The notes under the pieces: generated by a model
Databases searched by the model: none
What the model saw: only the letters and a program-made list of their open reading frames with translations
What the model was told of the DNA's origin: nothing
Made by a program: the position numbers and the translations under genes
Assembly (NCBI GenBank): GCA_038380795.1
Contig: CM076268.1
Span: forward strand, 26,917,501-26,981,500
DNA from: Pyrocephalus nanus
Taxonomy: Eukaryota > Chordata > Aves > Passeriformes > Tyrannidae
Length of the DNA: 64,000 nucleotides
Direction: 5' to 3'
Part shown: positions 50,068 through 63,249 of the stretch, one piece after another
How the letters are laid out: each line of letters begins with the position of its first letter
Numbering within the stretch: position 1 is the stretch's first letter

Positions 50068-52397
50068 CTATTCAGTATATATATTATTATCATTAAATCT
50101 TCATCTTTTCTATCTCCTTTAAAATAAAAAATGGGAAACTCAATCCAGAGTTTCAAATCAAAGCAAAATTATTGCTGCTGGTAAAACTGTAGTAAGATTG
50201 TTTTAATGTATATTACTAATAACTTTTCTTGTCCTAGCTATGATTACACCATTCACAAAATATTTAGAAAAATGCATATCAGTGCATATCAATAACGAAG
50301 GATTGAATTTGAGTACTTTTATAGTGCTGCTGATAAAATTCTCAGTTGCCAGAACAGAGTGTGCTGTAGTAACAACACTGTTCAGGGAGAGCGTGGTGTA
50401 GCTTTAAGCAGAAATCTGCTTTCCCCTGGCAGGCTGTGTAGCATCTGTGAAAGATAACAGCAGAAAGGTGGAAGATTTAGCACCCTTTGCCATGTTTGTC
50501 CACGCGGTGATAGCTGATGTCTGATGCTTGTCTTTGAACTCTGTTTCGAAGAAGAATGGGGTGGGCTAAAGATCTCTATGACCCTGACACTCTGATTAAT
50601 CTCATTTCACTGTGCCTTGTCTACACGGCAATGTCAGGTAACCACCGCCAGCTGCAGACAGCCCCATGTTCAGGTTTTTCACTCCTGTGCAATTTGTAGC
50701 GAGTGACCCTGGTTCTCCCTCCTCGCTTGGTGTACATTTGGTGTTGTTTTTCTCTCCTGCGTGTCTGCAGAGGAGCATATTCCCTTGCTTGCCCGACCTC
50801 CCACCGGGCTGTGGGAAGCACTCGGTCTGACTGGTGCCCACAGCTCTGTTCTTGTGGAATAAAACACGACATGGGCTCTGCTGGGAGAGCCCACCCGCAC
50901 TCCTCTGGGGAGCGCCAGGAACATGAGCCGGGGGCTCTGTAAAGGGATGATCAGTTCTGGGGCAGGGATTCTGAGGGAGGGAGAAAGTGCTAATGGCTTC
51001 GTCTCCAGAAATGGACCACGGGGATTAGGACACCTCAGAGCTGTATTTTTTTTTCTGCACTGATGACAGTTTTTAAACTCTATCTTTAGTGCTGCCTGCA
51101 AAGTGCTATCCTCTTGAAAGAGTGTGCACTCAATGAAATAATGACACTTTCCCTTCCCCTCTGTCAGCTATTAATAGTGGTAAATTTTAATTGCATATGT
51201 AAATAAAAACACTGTGTACTCATTAGTTTAAATATGTTTTTCATTAGGCAAATGAAATGCTCCTTGTATATGATGCAAAGCTAAAAGGAGAATATTAACA
51301 ACATGGAGCAGTTTGGGAAGTATAGTGACTTGAATTTTTAAACTTATTTTTTAGGATAAAAATAAACCGTATTTTAAGGGATTATTATGGGTAAATTTTG
51401 CAGTACAAGCATCTTGTTTCTGCAAATGGAAAAACAAAGTTAAGTGACAGAAGCATGGTTATGGTGTCAAGGCCAATGCATTTAAAACTAAAAGGGAGAT
51501 AGCACATAAACGTGTATTACTATTTAAAGCACTGGCTATTTTGGAGATGGAAATTGGAAGGTGGGTAGCATTTTTCAGTTTCTATTTTAAAAATTCTGAC
51601 ATGTCTCACATTTTGATAACTTGAAACATATTGCTCTCAAATTACATTACTACTTCATCGTTAATTTTCAAACTCTTGGAACTCAGCACTCCAAATACAC
51701 TTTTTGCTATTTTTAGGGGCTATGCAATTATAGTGAAGAAGATATAATTTTTCAGTTCAGTAATCCATATTTTCAAGCTTGGAGCATGTTTATCTACCTA
51801 CGAGGTCATAATTTGTTTTCTTTCTATCAACAAAATACCCTGAATTTCATAACCAATTTACTTGTAAACTGTCTTTTCCATCTCCTTCTACTGTTCTGCT
51901 CATGGTAAAATGAGAGAAATCTTATCCCAGAGACATTTAGTAAATTAGTGTAATTTTATACAAAAGCCTGGCCTCTCAACACTTCAGACATAGTGAAAAG
52001 ATGCTCTGTGGGTGTGCCTTTCTAAAGTTGTTATGGCTCAGAACAGTTTAACAGTCTCCCTTTTGGCATTGGAAGAGATCACATTGCTTGTGTGGTTATC
52101 CACTGAGGTCAGTCATTTGTCATTATAGAGTAGATATATATCATAATAGCCAAACATGTTTCTTGATTAATATGAGAATATAAAATATATCTCTCTCCAA
52201 AACCTAGAGCACCAAATCCACTTTCTTCTCAATTGCTTCAGTAAGAGAGCCAAGATAAAAACCATTTTTATTTTATAAAGATAAGCTTGAATATCCTTGT
52301 CTCATCTATGCTTCCTCAGTTCAAATTCTATCAAACTTTTATATTGGAGCACAGTAAAATATTTATATGCAAGATGTAGTGAAAGAAATGCAAGGGC

Positions 52398-52411
52398 TGG
52401 CTAGAGGGCAG
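52398..52411 (+). promoter_or_regulatory. CTCF-like core motif
   Basis: TGGCTAGAGGGCAG carries the core AGAGGGCA, which fits AGRKGGCR exactly. About 10 of 14 consensus positions match, so it is weaker than the site at 49510 and has the same orientation. Confidence 0.25.
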
Positions 52412-55400
52412 TCTCTTGGAATTAACAGTCAAAGCTTTATCAGGAAGTCTAAAAAGAAGTAGTATGTCAGTCTTTTAGATTCTTCATTTGCCAAAACTAA
52501 ATTGTAGCTAACAGGATCAATAGCCAAGAGAATAAAGGCAGCAGAGATTCCATTTTTTATGAAGAGCTATTGCACTTGACATGGCTCAAGACAGATTATT
52601 ATATTTTAAGACCAAAAGAGACTACTGTGATGTGAAATTGGAGTTTCTACAAAAGAGAGGCCAGAGGGTTTCACCTGCCAGTTCCCTGAACAAGTCCATG
52701 AATTCTGAGTTGTAGCAAAGTTTGGAGGATGATAGTCAGTGTGGTTATGGCTGAAAAGTTAAGAATCAAGTATTCTCTCCTGCATCTTTTTGCAGAAAAT
52801 GATTAAAAGATCTCATACTTAAAAAGCAGTGCTAAAAAAATCAATCTTCTAGTCCTTGCATCATGTTTTATTTTATCCTGCCAGGGGCCCATCTTAGGAG
52901 AATGGGGATAGTGAAGTTGAGGGAGAAAAGATATAGGTTGGGTCAAACAAGACAGAGTGAGTTCTTTAAGAGATTAAAGGAGGCTGTGATTTAATACATG
53001 ATGATATCACATAATAAATAATAGGTCATGATCTCACTTTCACCCTTGATGCCCTCAAAATTCTTTATTTTTCTAGCCTGCTATATAAAAACCAAAGGGC
53101 AGTGTAATGCAGAAGTAGTATTCACTGGATATTCATGCTTACATACTCTAAGAGCAATCTACCAAAATCCTAGGTTAGTCTGGAGCCCATCCACAAAGAA
53201 TCTGTGGACTCATTTCCGAAGTATTTGAGCATAACGGCCCCCCATGCCCATTATTAAATATTCTAAGGTGAATTAGAAAGCACGCACACCCTGACCTTCA
53301 TTATCACTCTAAACATTCTCTCTGCTATTCAAAACAGAAGTTCTTGTTCATCTATAATCCATGCAGTGTTTCTCCAAAGTTGTGAATATTCACAGGAAGT
53401 GGTTATCTTTTACAAAGGATTGCACTGATCTCCAGGTGATTGCTTTGATTCCCACCTATCATCAGATCCTCTTCTCACCACTGAATTTCTCTAGGTCTGA
53501 GAGGATATATTTCAAAGGTGTATTAAATATTGTACATACGTGTCTTCACACACTGACACAACTAACTGTAGCATTTAACAGCTCCTTTTTCAGGTTCCTC
53601 AAAAAGCTTATGGTAGAGATGAGAAGTTTGAGCCTATGTAACACTTTAATCCATAGTAGCTCTGAAATATTTAAATTGTAGATACATCTAGACTGAGTGT
53701 TTTTTTAATGCTAAAATGTAATGATATGTAGGTAGATGAGGAAATATAATTTCTGTTTAACGCATCTAAAACTAGCTTATAACATTTTTATCCACATTCG
53801 AATGTCTTATCTGAAACTTGGCTCAGCAGGAAATGGTAACATGTCAAGGAGCCAGTTAACATTATCTCACTCCCCTTTTTTTTCTCTCTTCAAATTCTCT
53901 ACCTTATGGGACCTACTTCCAGTTCTGTTCTTACTCACAGTCAAATTGATTGAGCTCTAGTATAGTTCTGATTTGCTGATACCTCAAATACTACTGGAAC
54001 CTCTGAATTTGGATGAAATATGAACATCCTCAAAAGGGAAAACCTATTCATCAGTGTTCCGTAAGAATTCTGGATGTCTGCTTTTTTGTCCAGTCTGAAT
54101 TATATTATGCAAACTGTGAAAACTTCTAAACCATGGAATGGTCCATTTTGTACAGTGAGCAACATCAACAGCAATGTGATTTTGAAGTACAGTCAGCTTG
54201 CCACATCAAATTTAAAAATGAGAAAACCAGAGTGCCTTATAATAGGATGAGTTAGAAATGTAATTGTCAGCTGTAGTTGACAAATAGGAATTCAAATAGG
54301 AGGGGTGAGAGAGGTCTGTGATCCATGCATTTTGCGTATTAAGGTGGCTATAGTTTATTAAAAAAGGAGCAACTCTCAACTGTAATACACTGAACTGTGG
54401 AATTTTACTTGACTTCTTCCAATGGCAACCGTATCTTTGCAAGGCAACACCAGAAAGGAGTGCCCGTAAAGGAGTTCTTAAGTAAGTAAATCAAAATGTT
54501 AACTCGGCATGATTTTTTAATAATTCATATCAGCAGAAACTGCAGCAACCCTCTGCTTTGAATTTTGTTTTATCTTTTCCAAGATTCCCAGTTACAACAC
54601 AAGCATCTCATGAGTGTGCTGAGCTGGAAAAGGTTTTTGCCTCTGTTCTAGACCATTTACTAGCCTCCATTTCCTCTTCAACTGACTGTCATGTACCTGT
54701 TAGTATAAATTTCAAGTTAAGAAGGATCATTCATTAGTATAGAGAGCTGTGGGAAGTAGAACTGGAAAAGAGACAAAATTTGTCTCCAAACTGTTCCCTT
54801 AAAGCAATCCAAGACAAGCAATTAAAGATACCATGTGATTTAGAATCTATTTTGTATTATGTAGTTAAAAACAGTATCTTGCCTCTGTATTTGTTCTACT
54901 GAGTTATATCACTTTTTACTTACCATTTATCTATATTTAAATACACCACAGCAGCAACAGTTGTAGTTCAAGTCTCAATATACTCAACTGATTCTCTGTG
55001 AAGCATTTATTTACCTTCTATGTGTACCTAAGGAGCATGCAAATAAGAATAGTGAATTAACTTGATGCTGGTAACATCCAATAAGGAGGTTAACCTGAAA
55101 TTAATCCAGAAATTTTATCATGGACAGTTTTCAGTGTCTTCCTTGAGCTTCTCCCCTGCTTGTGGGGAGAAATAGTGGGGTTTACTATGCAAAGTGAAAT
55201 GGAAGACAGCAACATCTTTTTGAGATGAGTATCTGTAATGTTTTGGGAGCTACTCTTCCTTGGAGGAAGGCCATAAATCACCCCCTCCCAGGTGAGTCTG
55301 GTAATCTGTCTGGCCTAATATATACATAGTCACTAGGGATGAGAGTATAAATTTGTATATGTGAAAATATGAAAAAGAAATTACTAAGCAACTTGTGGAA

Positions 55401-58299
55401 GATTCACAGTGGTCCCATGTCAGTGTCTCAAGATTATTTTGAACCCCATTTGGGATAAGCTCAGATGTGTGTAAGCCTTGATCCAAGGCACATGGAAAAT
55501 GACATGCAGATCATTATAATGAATTTTTGAAGAGACACTCTGCTGTGCCGAACTGGAGTGACTCCTTCAAATCTGCTCTGATCATTAACTCATGAGCACA
55601 ACATGTAATGTACTTCGTTTGGTGATGTCTTTGGAAATGAAGGTAAGTTGTGGAGATAATGCATGTGAACAGCACATTATTTCCATTTCAGTGTATTGAA
55701 CTGCAAGCTCTGAGGTGAGGCAATGGACTTCAGTTTGCAGAACGACTGTTCAAATACTGGGGGCTCAAAAGCAGACTACAAGTAACCTTTAAAGATATAC
55801 AAGTTTAGGTACCAACTCAAACACTTGCTGATTCAGCCAGGAAACTCTACTTAAAAAGGCCATCTCCAAGTAAATTATTGTTGGGAAAACAAATTTCCCT
55901 GCTCTTTTAGCAACCCAATTTCTCATACTCAGACTTGGACACAGCAAAGGTCTTAAACTACTATTAATGCTTATATCCCTTCATCAATTTTTAATATTTG
56001 GTGATGCTTTGAATACTGTGAGACCTATCATTAATGATAAAAACATTCTTAAACACTTGGTTACTAAGGGTCTGCTCCAAAAACTATGGACCATAGTGGA
56101 ACGTTGCAGGTTGTTTTTAGGGATCCTAAACTACAAATACCAGAATAAATGACAGGCATTTTTATTTTAAGACTTTTCAGCCTGATACTCTGAAAGAATG
56201 CCTTCTTAGGAACGTATTTAGGCATGTTTGTAATTCCTATTGAATTTTATGATCTTGAAACCTGTGTCTGAACTGATACATTTTAAGTAGGGTAGGGGCA
56301 CACAGCACAGATTTGAGAAGTGTCCTTCTGAGTCTGTGCCCAAAGCTTACAATGAATCATGAATTTGTCTATTCCTGTTGTAATACTTCATTTTCTAAAT
56401 ACATTGAAAAATCACATAGAAGAGAAACTTGCTGGCAAGGCTCATATATGTTAGCCATTCATAATTAATGTTAGAGAGCAGAAAAGTCTTGCAGTGTAGA
56501 TACCAGGCATCCACTGCTGGATAAGGAGTATGCAGATTACTGCAATAATGTCCCAGCTGTTTCTTCAGTTCATTTTGAGGGCAGGGGCATGTTAGAATTA
56601 AGTTGTGGGTATCTGTGTAGACCAAAACCCCTCTACTTTTAGAACTATTACCTAGTTTCTATAAGGCTACCATATTAAATAGTCAAGAGCTATTTTTACA
56701 GATATGACATCTCTAGAGAATTGTTGTCATTGAAAATTTTACCATTTCCTTTTCTAAAATTCTCACTAGGAGCTTTCTGTTGAAAAACCTTTATAATAGA
56801 TTTTGTTTCTTTGTCTAGCTGTATACTCAATTCTTACTAAACCCCAAAAGTCAGAATTTTAAAAGTGTAATACCTACTTAACAAAACATGACCCTAGCAT
56901 TGCTACCCACTGTGGCTAGTCTGAGTAGCCTTTTCTTTCTTTCTTTCAAATCACAAAGGATAGTAAGACAAACTGGCTATATGGCATGTACTGACACAAA
57001 TTATTTTTAAAAATGGATTTATTAAAAGAATAATATTGATTTTAAAGTTATCAACAAAGGATGCAGCCAAAGACTAGAACTTCGATACAACACAAAGGGT
57101 AACTGAAGTCCATTTGATGAAGGGCAGAGATTCAGCTGGAAATGCAAATAAGTCAACCAGAGCTAGAATCTAAAAATCTCACTAAGTCCAAGCGTGTTGA
57201 AACCAGGGAAACTATGCTTTGACCTTACTTCAAAGAATGAGATTCCTCGATGAATAATGACCAGAGGAAATTTGTTCAATAAAAATACATTAAGTATCTT
57301 ACCAGCAAGAAAAATACAAGCAATATTAATGGCTAAGAGGTTATACTAGAAGACTTCCAAGGTGAAGCTGATCTGTGGTTTTTTATTTAAAAAATAAAAG
57401 AACTGATCAGTGATTAGTGTATTGAAGGGTACAGAGTGCATGTATAATTTTTCTTTTTTTTTCCTCAAAACATTTCGAGGTTTATAAAAATGGTGATTGA
57501 TAATACAGAGTTGGAGATATTTTTTTTAGTTTATGGCTTTCTATTTTTTACTTTTTAACAATTGCTTTTTCTTTAAAGCTATCTGCAGTTCTTGTGACAA
57601 TGTCCAGTTTGAGAATTTGACTCCTCAGAACTTGTGCATGTAGCAGTGATAGGGCTCAGGACTCTGCTGCCCTGGTGTAAGTCTTTCCAGTTTTCACAGC
57701 TGTCTCAGCCTTTGGAAGAAGAGGTCTGCTTATACAAACATGGTTATTTATGATAAATGCCTTTGAAAGTGTGCTGCTCTGTTCCTGTGATTGAGATGAT
57801 ACAGAAATGTAAACATATGCTTGACTTATGGTACGTGATGAAGTTAGTCTGAGGCTTTGGGACGTTTGCTTAGACCATAATTGTCTCTCTCTATCCTCTT
57901 CTCTTTCAAGTGCCACCCAGCCCCTTCTTAAGAGTTCATCAAATTTAGTGAAGAAGTTATGCGTTTGTTTAGATCAATTCATACAGGTGGAAAAACATAC
58001 AGGATTTTGGGCTCAGCCTTACTTGCTGACCTCTTTTATTTTCCTTAAATCCTTCAACTGGGCCACTGTTAAGAAAACAATGCCAAATACAGGCAGAGAT
58101 TATTTTTTTTTTATCAGATACTTTTTGCCCATATCACCTACATTATCAAATCAGAAGATAATACCAGGCTTTATGAAATGGGAGAACGTGCAAAGCAGCT
58201 TTCCCAACTTAGTAGCAATACACGGGGTTACCTGTACACAGGGTATGCAGAGAAAACATGAACTCTTACAATTAGTGAATATCAGTAGAGCTCTAATTT

Positions 58300-58322
58300 A
58301 AAAAAAAAAAAAAAAAAAAAAA
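58300..58322 (+). repeat. Poly-A (23)
   Basis: The longest uninterrupted A-run in the window, directly after the end of an ORF at 57828-58301. No AATAAA lies within 30 bases upstream, so a processed-transcript origin is not supported by the usual signal. Confidence 0.85.
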
Positions 58323-58552
58323 GTGGAAAATGCCCTAATGTAAAGAAATAACTATTTGCAATAATTAAATATGGGCATTAGTCAAGTGAAAGCATTTTAT
58401 TAAATACCAAGCTAACAAATTGTGAATAAGAAAAAAAAAAGATTAAAGCAAAGTTGCTCTCAACTATCTTCTGATTAAAAAAATGTATAACTCTTCTGAA
58501 AAAGTTCATAAAGGAATTTGCAAATCTCTGTATTTTTTTCTTTAACATTTAG

Positions 58553-58606
58553 AGAACAGAACTTGAAATTTATGGAATAACTGCTTTTAATACAATTTTG
58601 CTTAAG
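58553..58606 (+). other. Best exon-like interval in the distal region (54 nt, in phase), unverified
   Basis: The acceptor has a long pyrimidine tract (tatttttttctttaacattt, then ag) and the donor is perfect (ttaag before gtgagt). The length is a multiple of three. Exactly one frame is open, reading RTELEIYGITAFNTILLK; the other two are interrupted. This is what a short internal coding exon would look like, but the peptide matches no family I know and no partner exon is linked. It could equally be noncoding RNA or chance. Confidence 0.25.
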
Positions 58607-60271
58607 GTGAGTGTGGGTTTAACAGTGGGCCTGAGTCTCTGAAGAGAAGTATAATTATGTGGATTTAACATATGTGGTTACTATAAGCATTATGATATTC
58701 CAGTACATTTTTCATTGCATTATGCCTAATTTTTATACTGGATGTAAAGCCATTTCAGTGGTCCATGTAGAACAGGGTACAAAACTAAACCAAGCATTTA
58801 ATATGAGTCAATAAAACATGTGTTTTGGGTAATGAGAAGTAAATCAGCACCCTAGTCTAGAAATTATTACTAAGTTCTGTTAATTGTTTAATATTATTTG
58901 GGAATCCAAGAACTGCAGAAGCAAGAGGAGCAGGAAGGAAGAAAAAAAGAGAAATCCCATACTTCAGTGATCCCAACCATTATTTTTGGCAACCAGTCAT
59001 TCATTTACTGCATCTTTCATGTCTAATAACTATAAATGCTTTCCTTGGTAATATGCAAATGTGCTTTCACAAACACCAAAGGAAAATACCTATACATTTA
59101 TCTAAAATTGACTGCTTCCACTAAAGATACAAACTAGGTTTTTACTGAGCATTTTGCCATTCATCACCAGGCTCCAGCCTTGGGACACCCTAGCAGTTGG
59201 TTCCTTTTGTAACTGACTGCAGTTACTTTGGAAAGCACACTTTTTTTCTGCTCACTATAGAAAGAACTCAGCACGTTTCTGCAAGAAATCAAAGGTATAG
59301 TTTTTCTCCTCAGATTCAGAGTGTAATTCATAGACTTTTAAGATGTCTCCTCTCCAGATAGAAGCAATGAATGTACAAAATTGTTTCATTTCCAGACATA
59401 CACTGAAGGTTTACAATCTTTCTCTCTCTTTCTCCTCTATTTCTCTACCGCTCACATCCCTCAAGAAACAAAGGTGTACGCCAGGCAGACATTATACTAT
59501 ATCTTTGCTAACATCTGTTGCAGACCAGTTTCAATGCTATTGCTACTTCCTTTCTCATCCTGTGTGTATGAGCTGGCATTAATATCTCCAAGGAAAGTAA
59601 ATGCATGAATCAGTGTGTCTGAATTAAACAGGGCTGAACAAATGAAGCATGTGTATGAAAAAGCATGTGTTATGTTTGAACATTCAAGTGTTGTGCTGTG
59701 GCAAGGGACACAGTGGGGAGGCCACATCCAGCCTGACCGAGAAAGGCAGGCTGGCCAGAGGAGGAGTCGAGGAGACTGAGCCTTCGTGCCTGTGGTCAAA
59801 GCCTTCCTGGAGAACAAGGTGTGGAGCAGAATAGGCTCTGGGGCTGTGGTGCTCATCTGCTCTGCTGCCACACAGGTCTCAGAGGAAAGAACTGGCAAAC
59901 AGCCATCCTATCAAGCCAGAGACGCACGTGAGCAAAGCAGAAGGAGGGAGCAATCAGAGGACATCAGGAACCAGGGCCAGAAGACTTAAAGATGTGATGG
60001 CTGTTTGTGAGGTCAGTGCCCGGGGTAAGGAGTTGCTTCCAAAGTGAAATGTTTTCGGAAAATGTAGCATGTCCATCATGGGAAAATAAATGGGGAGAAG
60101 GGGTAGGTGCTTTCAGAAGCCATTCTGAAAAGTTCTGATGAAGGGACATGATGTACATTGCAGCTGCCTTTCTAGCTGTTCCCCTTTGACTTGCAAGTAG
60201 CCCTTACAGAAGCTGCCTGTGGAAGTGATGTTTGTCCCAGTACTGCTGAGAGTGGGAGGGCAGTCACTCAC

Positions 60272-60345
60272 CTGCTGGCTGATGTGTGGTCAGCTTGTTC
60301 AGAGCCGCTTCCAGCCCCACATTTGCTGGAGCATGCTGGCACCCT
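60272..60345 (-). other. Exon-like interval (74 nt) on the minus strand, unverified
   Basis: On the minus strand the acceptor is agcactgtctccccag and the donor is cagcag before gtgagt, both near consensus. Two frames are open, but the patch is GC-rich, so open frames mean little. It lies in the GC-richer 59.7-60.5 kb block. Confidence 0.13.
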
Positions 60346-60352
60346 CTGGGGA
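60339..60352 (-). promoter_or_regulatory. CTCF-like motif, reverse orientation
   Basis: On the minus strand it reads TCCCCAGAGGGTGC, about 11 of 14 matches to the long consensus, with one mismatch inside the core (T for C). Its orientation is opposite to the cores at 49510 and 52398, giving a convergent arrangement. It overlaps the acceptor of the exon-like interval next to it. Confidence 0.22.
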
Positions 60353-61570
60353 GACAGTGCTTGTACTCTGTTGCCTTCCCAGTCCAGTTCATCCCCTTGT
60401 CAATAAGGCAGCCTGCTGCTAGTCAGTGAGTAATGGCCACAGGCAGTGCTGCATCGATACTGTCCCCAGCCCCAGTGGCTCTCCCTCATCCACTCATCCA
60501 TCTTCCCGGCAATGCAAGACAGATGTTTCATAGTCAGCCACCTCCAGCTATCCTGCCCTAAAGGCACGGTCTGTTAGAACAATTTTAGCAAAACAATAGG
60601 AGGAGAGAGAAACCAGTAGCTGGCTCGTAAGGGAGAAGGGTGGTTTGGCTGGAATGTGTGTGAGTGATAGATACCGTTTTGTACTGTTTAAATTTGCACC
60701 TTTCATGATAGAGTTCTTCTCATTCTGCCAGGTCATGTGACTGTCCTCTCCTGTGCTAAGTGCAAACAGTGTAAGGCCTGGGAGCTGAATCCAGTTCATG
60801 CTCTATAATGTTCTGAAGACTGGTGTCACTGTTATTTTGCTTTATGTGATAGCAATAGGCATTTTTGCAGAGAAAAATATGTACAGGAAGCTCTCCAAGG
60901 TCAGTATAACAGTCTAAATAGCCAGATGCTATTTCCATGTGAATTACAAGGTTGAGCAGCCAAACAGCTCTTAGTCATGTAAATTATGAAAATACTGAGA
61001 ACTGCAGTGCAGACAAGAAACCTACAGCTGCTGAATCATTTTCTCTGATTCAAAAATGACTATACCTTACCCTTTTGTTCCAGATTTTATTTGCCTTGAA
61101 TGATTGTGTTTTTTCCTGTCAGAGATAGGGATGGAGCTAACATCTTTGCTTCAGGATATTGTTCTTTTATTATCAAAAAAGGCATTCAGCAAACTTGCAG
61201 AGATTCTTTTAAGACATGGGGAAAATAATATGAAACCAGTATTGAGCTATTCCTCTTAAACTATCTGCAGTTAAAGTGATTACTAAACCCCAGGACAGGT
61301 TTAAGGGTAATCCAGATGAATATTGTTTTCATCAAAGCAATAGTGAACTCGTCTGCTTTTTCCTGTTACCTTAGGACTAACATTAGAAAAGGCATACCAA
61401 GTGAAATTGGGAATTATTTTGCTCCACTTCCTTTAAAGTTCAAGTTTTTATCAGTTACTGCTTGTAGTTATCTGATGTAAGAAAGACTACTTCCTTTTTG
61501 AAGAGTGACACAGATAGGTGTTGTTTTCCCACTTCCACTTGGGAAGTTAAAAACATACTGTCTTTATGGT

Positions 61571-61616
61571 AAAACAAAAACAAAAACAAAAACAAACAAA
61601 CAAACAAAAAACCCCA
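61571..61616 (+). repeat. CAAAAA / CAAA simple repeat
   Basis: Three or four CAAAAA units run into four CAAA units and end in aaaaaacccc. On the minus strand it produces the Phe/Leu run inside the spurious 162-codon ORF 61455-61943. Confidence 0.9.
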
Positions 61617-62737
61617 CAAGATGAAAATGCACTCCTTTTTCTGGATCAACAAATAAGGGCTATGCACAAAAGAAACAGGAGTGGTTTGAAAGATGCATGA
61701 CCAAAATGCTGTGAATGCAGAACAGATATGAGAATAGCAGTATGTGTTAGTGCTACAGACTCCAGCCTCATCTAAGAAATACTTGTAAATGCTCCTCCTT
61801 TGTGGCTGCTTCTGGCTATTGCTAACTGTGGAATGCAATAGTTCAGGTGCTAACCCTGATCCCAGAAGACCTTGGAGGCTGAAATCAAACTGGCAATTGC
61901 TACAGCACAGAAGTGAGGTGCTTAAACTCCTTCTCAAAGCCACTGGCTGCTACTGTAAGGTTAAATGTAGAAGTAGTACAAGAAGAAATTGTGAGATCTC
62001 TGAAAGCTACCCTGAGAGTCCCTCAGAATCAAATTAAGCTTTGGAGCTGTCACAGTTGCTGGGGCACCTCAGCTGTCCCTCTTTGCCTTGGCAAACAGAT
62101 CAAGAAACCACATTAGTCAGAGGGGCTCTTGTTTGCCCCTTATGAGGCCCCGAAGTACTCCTTGTACCAGACCACGGCCAGGAGAGGTAACTTAGGAAAT
62201 CCAGGCACCTACAGCTGTGAGTGACTCTGAGAAAATAATCCACAGAAATAACAGAAAAGGTAAGCAGAAAACAGAACATGCATGGGGCATACCGAGCAGC
62301 ATCAGCACACAGAGGTTTACTCACAGGCTGATTGAGGGTGTTCTCTAGGGTGTGTTTTCCTACAGTCTGCCCTCAGCAACACTTCTAAAGGAAGCAAAAC
62401 ACTGGTATTGTCTTTTCAGAGATTTTCAGTCCAAGAATGAACTCCACATAGCAGACTAGATGCAGCTTCTATGGCTCAGATGTATCCATCTGAAGATTAG
62501 TGCTACTTGGTAGGAAAAACACCAGGAATGGGTGCCTGGGCACAATTTGAGCCTTGAGAATGTGAAAATTATTTTAATTACATCAGAAGCACTATCACTT
62601 CAGAAGGTGCTTCATCAAACATAAAGTCAAATGACAACACAGAGTAATAAAGAAAATATAGGGCACAGCATTTCAATAAACAGTTTATATTATCAGGATT
62701 GTTTGTGTCAGGACAAAGTGAGTGGAAAACGCACCTG

Positions 62738-62800
62738 AATTAGCATAATTAAGGTTAATAAGCCTTTTGCATTTGCATGAATAATTATTTAATCCACAGG
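62738..62800. promoter_or_regulatory. Octamer plus homeodomain-type AT-rich cluster
   Basis: ATTTGCAT at 62771-62778 is an exact POU/OCT octamer (reverse of ATGCAAAT). Around it lie several TAAT cores: attagcataattaagg on the left, aataattatttaat on the right. Dense POU plus homeodomain motifs are typical of developmental enhancers; activity here is inferred. Confidence 0.3.
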
Positions 62801-63249
62801 TCAAAATCAGTCTCTTTGGGTTCCTCTGATATTTTTTTATTTAATAGAGTGTAAGAGGATAATCACAGAAACAAAACAGCCCTGCATCTGGAGGAGGTCT
62901 GTAGTCCATATAAACTCAGTGATTAAAGTTAATTCTACTCTATTCACTATTTCTTCAGTTTGATCACCCTGCTTCCCTAGAGAAACAGTATCCTTATTTT
63001 TTTTTCTACTTTTTTTCAGTTAATCTTCTTCACTCTTACATGGCTTCTTGCAGTTATGCTGTCAGCAAGATGATGCCTAGTCCCAATTAGAAAATCAATC
63101 AATATTCACATAATGAGGGTTCTAGCAAAACCATGTCATTTAGTTCAAAGACATGGATATATTACTGTAGCTATTCAGGATTCAAGTAATTTAGGGCACC
63201 TCAGTGAAAAAAGATAAAATAAAGCTGAAAGGCTTAGAGGTAGTTAATT

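Noticed and set aside
50679..51101. 140-codon minus-strand ORF as a gene
   Set aside because: Lies in a GC-richer patch where stops are rare and overlaps three other open frames. No domain or splice support.
57828..58301. 157-codon plus-strand ORF as a gene
   Set aside because: No domain, no splice context and AT-driven composition. About one ORF this long is expected by chance in 64 kb in six frames. Kept only as a retrocopy question in the findings.
59497..59898. 133-codon minus-strand ORF as a gene
   Set aside because: Crosses an AT-rich to GC-richer boundary without any change in coding character and has no family features.
61455..61943. 162-codon minus-strand ORF as a gene
   Set aside because: The middle is a Phe/Leu run translated from the CAAA-type simple repeat at 61571-61616, and the flanks show no family features.
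62862..62925. Fifth CR1 fragment (aatcacagaa... start)
   Set aside because: Only a ten-base resemblance at the left end; the following blocks typical of CR1 are missing.
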